Below are positions 59,740-64,000 of a stretch of 64,000 nucleotides of DNA, piece by piece; position 1 is the first letter of the stretch, and each line of letters opens with the position of its first letter. The notes below the pieces were generated by a model. That model was not told where the DNA came from. It made no database searches and saw nothing but the letters and a program-made list of their open reading frames with translations. Position numbers and translations under genes: made by a program. The DNA is from Azadirachta indica (taxonomy: Eukaryota > Streptophyta > Magnoliopsida > Sapindales > Meliaceae): assembly GCA_022749755.1 (NCBI GenBank), contig CM040441.1, forward strand, positions 2,360,741-2,424,740, written 5' to 3'.

Positions 59740-61830
59740 TTGAATTATTATTTTGTCATATAAATAATTCGTATTCTAATTTTACATTTGCCCTCAAAGT
59801 TCTGGGTTCCAGAAACAGCCAAGGACAAAAGAGAAAAAGAACATAAATTCAACATTTCTTTCTCCAAAAGTCAAGTCCAAATAAATTACATGAAAGCAAG
59901 AGAAAGTTGCTTATTTTTTAGTTATTATTATTATTTATAATTTGATTTAATTTGACTAAAATAAATAATTGGAAATGCTTGCTTTCAGCTAAAAGCATTG
60001 ATTAATTGGTTATTCACTAAAATTTGTTGCATGTCTCGCTATCAAAAATATCCGATCAAAGTCTAATTCGATATCATTCTAGTACATTAATAATATTATT
60101 AATATATTAAAAATTAATATATTTTATTATTTTATATATTTTATATATTTTAACTATACATAAATATAAAGGTTATAATATAAAAATAAGATTATAATAT
60201 ATCATATTTTATTTATAAATTAATATTTATTTATGACTTATAATTAACATTAAATTGTTCGTTAAATGATAATAGTTATTTGTAATTTTTTTAAAAAAAT
60301 TTTCAATAAAAATGAAAAATTTCACTTATAAAACACTAAATCTTTATCACTTATTATTATTTTTAAAAGTATCAAGTAAAGATGGCAATGGGTTGAAAAG
60401 TTGCTAATTCTTGGCCCAATTTTCAATTCAAGCTAGGGATCCTCGCAGCCCCTTAGCTTGACATCTTTTTTAACACTTCACCACTTATATTTATTTAATA
60501 AGATGCACAAATAAAAAATATTTAACTAAAATAAACATTTAATTTATTATTACAAATTTTTTTGAATTATTATTTTTAACATAAAATAATTTATACTCCA
60601 ATTATGCATTTGCCTTAAAGCTATGGTTTCAGAAACAAGAAGAAGTACATAAATTCAACATCGACTGATTGTTCAAATAAATTACATAAAAGCAAGAGAA
60701 AGTCGTTTCTCTTATTATTATTATTATTATGATTTATAATTTGATTTAATTCGTCAAAAATAAATAATTGCAAATGCTTTTCTTTCACTTACAAACTTTG
60801 ACTGATTGTTGACTTTAAATTTGTTACATACCCCACCAAATAGGGAAAAGAATATCCAATCTTATTGGCATATTCTATTACTTATATTAATAGTTGAAAA
60901 AAAATTTCATTAAAGCTATAGTCTAGTAAAAAATAATTATTATACCTCATTAATAATAATTATTTAACCAAAATAATTATTAATCTTTAAAATTTGACAA
61001 ATTATAGTATATCTATTAAAAGTACATTAATAAAATAAATCCTAATATTGTTTTTTACTTCATTAATTATTAATATATTATAAATTTATAAATTTTTAGG
61101 AATAATATATTCTATTTTTTATATTTTATATATTTTTGCTATATATAAATATAAATTATAATATAATCGTAAATATATATAATATACTATATTTTATTTA
61201 TAGATTATTATTCATTTATGATTTATTTCTAATGCCTAATTAATATTGAATTGTTCATTAAATGATAATATTTATCTGTAATTATTTTAAAGGTTTTGCA
61301 TGATAGTGAAAAACCTCAATCGCAAAACACTAAATCGCTGTCCCTGTTGTTACTCAAATTTGAAATATTGCATCAAGCACAACCAAACACAAAAGAGGAA
61401 GAGAATATAAATTTCACACTTTATTTTCTCTAGAAATCAGCACCAAATAAATTAGATGAAAGCAAGAGAATGTTGTTTCTTTTTTAATTATTATCAATGC
61501 TTATAATTTAATTTAATTTGACTAAAATAAATAATTTAAAATGCTTGCTTTCACTTGAAAACTTTGACAGATTGTTCATTGAAATTTTTTGCATGCTCCG
61601 GTAATTAAAAAGAGAAAAAGACATCCAAGCTCCTAAGGTTTAGATTGTTGGACTAATTAGTCATAGTAATTTAAAAAATTCTTGTTTATTAGAAATTAAT
61701 TATTATAACCTATAAATGTTTGTTGTTTAATAAAACTAATTATTATATCTTTAACATTTGACAAAATATAATATATTTATCATAAATATATTATAATAAA
61801 ATAAATCATAAGATTATTTTCAAGTATTAA
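59740..61830. repeat. Direct repeat array, three copies of ~0.78 kb
   Basis: Anchor AAATAAATTACATGAAAGCA recurs at 59879, 60675 and 61446 (with 1-2 changes), giving periods of about 796 and 771. Each unit continues with AGCAAGAGAAAG, TTATAATTTGATTTAATT, AAATAAATAATTG and GAAATTTGTTGCAT-like blocks, then an AT-only part. The third unit is cut off near 61830 inside the palindrome that carries the tRNA. There is no coding capacity. Confidence 0.75.
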
Positions 61831-61935
61831 TATAGTAATATAGAAAGTAAAGATTTAAAATAAAGTAAAGAAAGGGCTTTTTTCATGCATTATTTTTTTT
61901 TAATGTAACATAGTAGATTTTATTTTTGTCAATTA

Positions 61936-62023
61936 GGACAGATGGCTGAGTGGATTAAAGCATCGGATTGCTAATCCGGTGTATGAGTTATTCGTACCAG
62001 GGGTTCAAATCCCTCTCTTTCCA
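61936..62023 (+). tRNA. trnS-GCU: tRNA-Ser (GCU), plastid-type, degenerate nuclear copy
   Basis: The 88 bases fold as a class II tRNA with a long variable arm: acceptor GGACAGA / TCTTTCC, D arm GGCTGAGTGGATTAAAGC, anticodon stem-loop CGGATTGCTAATCCG with anticodon GCT, and T loop TTCAAAT. It closely resembles chloroplast trnS-GCU, not a nuclear tRNA-Ser, and lacks A/B boxes of nuclear type. Position 4 of the acceptor (C opposite T) and the first T-stem pair (A opposite C) are mismatched, so it is probably a pseudogene of plastid origin (NUPT). Some flanking bases (about 61900-62120) may be plastid too. Confidence 0.8.
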
Positions 62024-62615
62024 TTTCTACCGATGGCTTGGTATCTTTCAAATTCCAATTTATTGATCATTCTTTCTATATTATAGAAAGATTTAGTCTA
62101 TAAATAAATTAATGATATCATATCAATCAATTTGATTATATAGCTTATAGAAAATAGAGTTTATAGAATTGATAATATAAATTTATTAATAAAAGAATAT
62201 AAACAATATTTATTAGTATATTATAACTAAAATATAAATTTTTAAAATAAATAAAATTTATTAATATGTTATAATTAAAATATAAATTTGTTTTACTTTT
62301 ATAATGTAGTAACAACGCAATATTAATTAGGTATTAGAAATAAATAAAATAAATCATAAATAAATATTAATGTATAAATAAAACACACTATATTATAATA
62401 TTTATTATTATGTTGCATTTTTTTTATTATATATAACTAAAATATTTTATAATATAATAAAAAATATAATATTTATAAGACATAAATCTTTAATATAATA
62501 ATAAGTATGATATATATTCTTAATGTACTAGAAAATAACATTAGAATTTATTTTATTAATGTATTTTGATAGATATATTATATTTTATCAAATTATAAAG
62601 ATCTAATAATTATTT

Positions 62616-62873
62616 GGGAGAATGCCTATTACCCCCCTATTTTTTGTGTTAATGCCTTATTATCTCTTATATTTTTTTTAATATCCCATCACTTCCTTAA
62701 ATTCTAATTTTACCTTTTAATATTTTAAATATTTTCGATTTTATCATTTTACAAACTAATTAAACTGAAGGGTAAAATCAACAAAAAAATTAGGATGGTG
62801 ACGGAGTATTAAAAAAAATATAGTGGATAATGAGATATTAGATGAAAAAATAAGAGGTAATAAGCATTCTCCC
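62616..62873. mobile_element. Mutator-type MITE, 258 bp, 9-bp target duplication
   Basis: The ends are GGGAGAATGCCTATTACCCC on the left and, reverse-complemented, GGGAGAATGCTTATTACCTC on the right. TAATTATTT flanks both sides exactly (62607-62615 and 62874-62882). Inner parts also fold back (AATATCCCATCACTTCC opposite GGTGACGGAGTATT). There is no coding. It interrupts the right arm of the tRNA palindrome and is therefore younger than it. Confidence 0.85.
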
Positions 62874-62989
62874 TAATTATTTTAATTAAATAACTATTAT
62901 TAATGAGATATAATTGTTATTTTTAATAAAATAAGATTTTAATAAGTATTTTTAAAATTATTAAAATTAATTAATTCAATAGGTCCAAC

Positions 62990-64000
62990 TTTAAGAACTT
63001 GGATCCTTTGTCCCCATTAACTAAGAATCAATAGTAAAATAAATCCATTAGAGAGTATTAATAATCAATAGTTAAATGCTGAAACTGAAAGAGACTTGTT
63101 CAATTAATTAATTCGGCTCTAGCTTAATTTCCCAATTGCTTAACCCTCACCCAAATTAATTAATTATTAGACAATGTTGACCGCATGAAGATGAAAATGT
63201 AAATGCTGCCAGAAAACACTATATGTTGTGTGTGTGTATACATTCATACATACATATGTGTGTGTGTATATAAATTGAAAGTACAATTAGGTATAGTAAC
63301 CAAGAAGGAGTTGAATTGTGTTTTAAAAAATTTAACAAATTAAATATGGAACCTCAATTCTATTAAAGTAAATTAAATCTTCTAAAGTGCAATTCAATAA
63401 AATTCAATACACAATTTAAATATGCAAGATATAAATGTTTACACTTTAGATTCAAGTAGATTCAAGTATGTGTGAAAAAATGGGTGAAATAATGATACAA
63501 ATATAAATAAATGAGTGAAAGGATAGAGAAATATAATACCGAATTTTTAGGTGATTCGATAAACTGCAATCTATATTCACGCTTTCAAGCTCTAAGTTTG
63601 AGCATTTCATTACTTTTGAGACCTTCAAACTCAAAAATAAACAATTACAACTTTAAATGGATTTAACGAGTGTCACTACAACCTTACAACAAGAGATTGT
63701 AGGTGTTTCTCTCATCTTTACAAATAAGTAACTTATAAATGTTGCTCAAATCTTATAATTTATTAAATTTAAATACTCTTTTGCAAATAATATACAAATG
63801 ATAAATTAGACTTTGTATGAATTACATTTTTACTTTGTAATTGTAAGCTGAAAGTATTCAAGTTTCTCATTTAAAATGAATCTTGTCTAGTATTTTCTAC
63901 TACAAAATAAAATACAGTGTTACAAACCGTTTATAGTTTGTTGGAAGCTAAATCTTTCAAATATAGTTGTTGGTACAAGTCACCATTCACCGATTTTCTT
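62990..64000. other. Stretch with no supported gene
   Basis: A GT/AT microsatellite-like run lies at 63224-63270 (TGTGTGTGTGTATA repeated). No coding or mobile-element signature is clear, and the 60-codon minus frame at 63452-63634 has no family motif. Confidence 0.45.

Larger units (their letters stand above)
61647..62989. repeat. Large imperfect palindrome (foldback) around a plastid-type tRNA
   Basis: The left arm starts GTTGGAC at 61647 and the right arm ends GTCCAAC at 62989. Arms at 61680-61820 and 62535-62950 are inverted copies; for example ACAAAATATAATATATTTAT (left) matches ATAAAATATAATATATCTAT (right, reversed). The right arm between 62200 and 62535 is also an inverted copy of the AT-rich part of the direct-repeat array (60.9-61.27 kb). 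The right arm contains a 258-bp MITE. The centre holds the tRNA-Ser segment. Confidence 0.55.

Noticed and set aside
59740..61620. Regular repeats as a possible CRISPR-like or satellite array
   Set aside because: Units are ~780 bp with diverged sequence and no short-repeat/spacer pattern; this is a plant nuclear repeat.

Overview
The window is nuclear DNA of a flowering plant, most likely a woody core eudicot. It is strongly AT-rich. Its coding remnants are spliced with GT..AG introns. They belong to plant families: CC-NBS-LRR resistance proteins, wall-associated kinases, hybrid proline-rich proteins and acyl-ACP desaturases. The rest is typical plant transposon content (CACTA, Ty1/copia, Ty3/gypsy, LINE, SINE, MITEs) plus a plastid-type tRNA-Ser. 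The species cannot be fixed from the sequence; a Citrus-like rosid is only a guess.

Layout. 1-8.7 kb: a broken GRF zinc-finger gene, the tail and LTR of a Ty3/gypsy element, and one exon of a P-loop protein. 8.7-20.3 kb, mostly minus strand: a dismembered NBS-LRR gene. Its LRR end lies at 8.76-10.5 kb and an NB-ARC fragment at 19.6-20.3 kb. Between them are copies of a spliced-leader-like repeat, MITEs, and one apparently intact small secreted-protein gene (16.88-17.2 kb) with its own TATA box and poly(A) signal. 21.5-28.1 kb: a decayed CACTA transposon with a transposase_24-type protein, a DUF8039-like segment and a captured Ulp1 (C48) protease. A copia gag remnant follows. 30.8-36.3 kb: LINE pieces and more leader-repeat copies, one split by a 1.1-kb segment with an intact 203-codon ORF of unknown function. 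39.2-40.3 kb: a stearoyl-ACP desaturase pseudogene. 40.8-44.5 kb: a LINE with an internal RT deletion. 45.8-55.4 kb: two WAK kinase fragments, a hybrid proline-rich protein pseudogene, a SINE, and well-delimited MITEs (Mutator, Tourist and CACTA types). 57.4-64 kb: a poly(A)-tailed retroposon, a three-copy ~0.78-kb repeat array, and a large palindrome with a plastid-type trnS-GCU in its centre and a second Mutator-type MITE in one arm.

Functionally this is a resistance-gene and transposon graveyard. Only two protein genes look possibly alive: the secreted W/P/H-rich peptide and the 203-aa ORF. The strongest observations are mobile-element insertions whose target-site duplications and uninterrupted paralogous sites can be read directly. 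Next are the leader-repeat/203-aa ORF chimera and the palindrome carrying the plastid tRNA. No complete new biological system was found. Element classes and gene families are named from recognisable motifs; no database search was possible.
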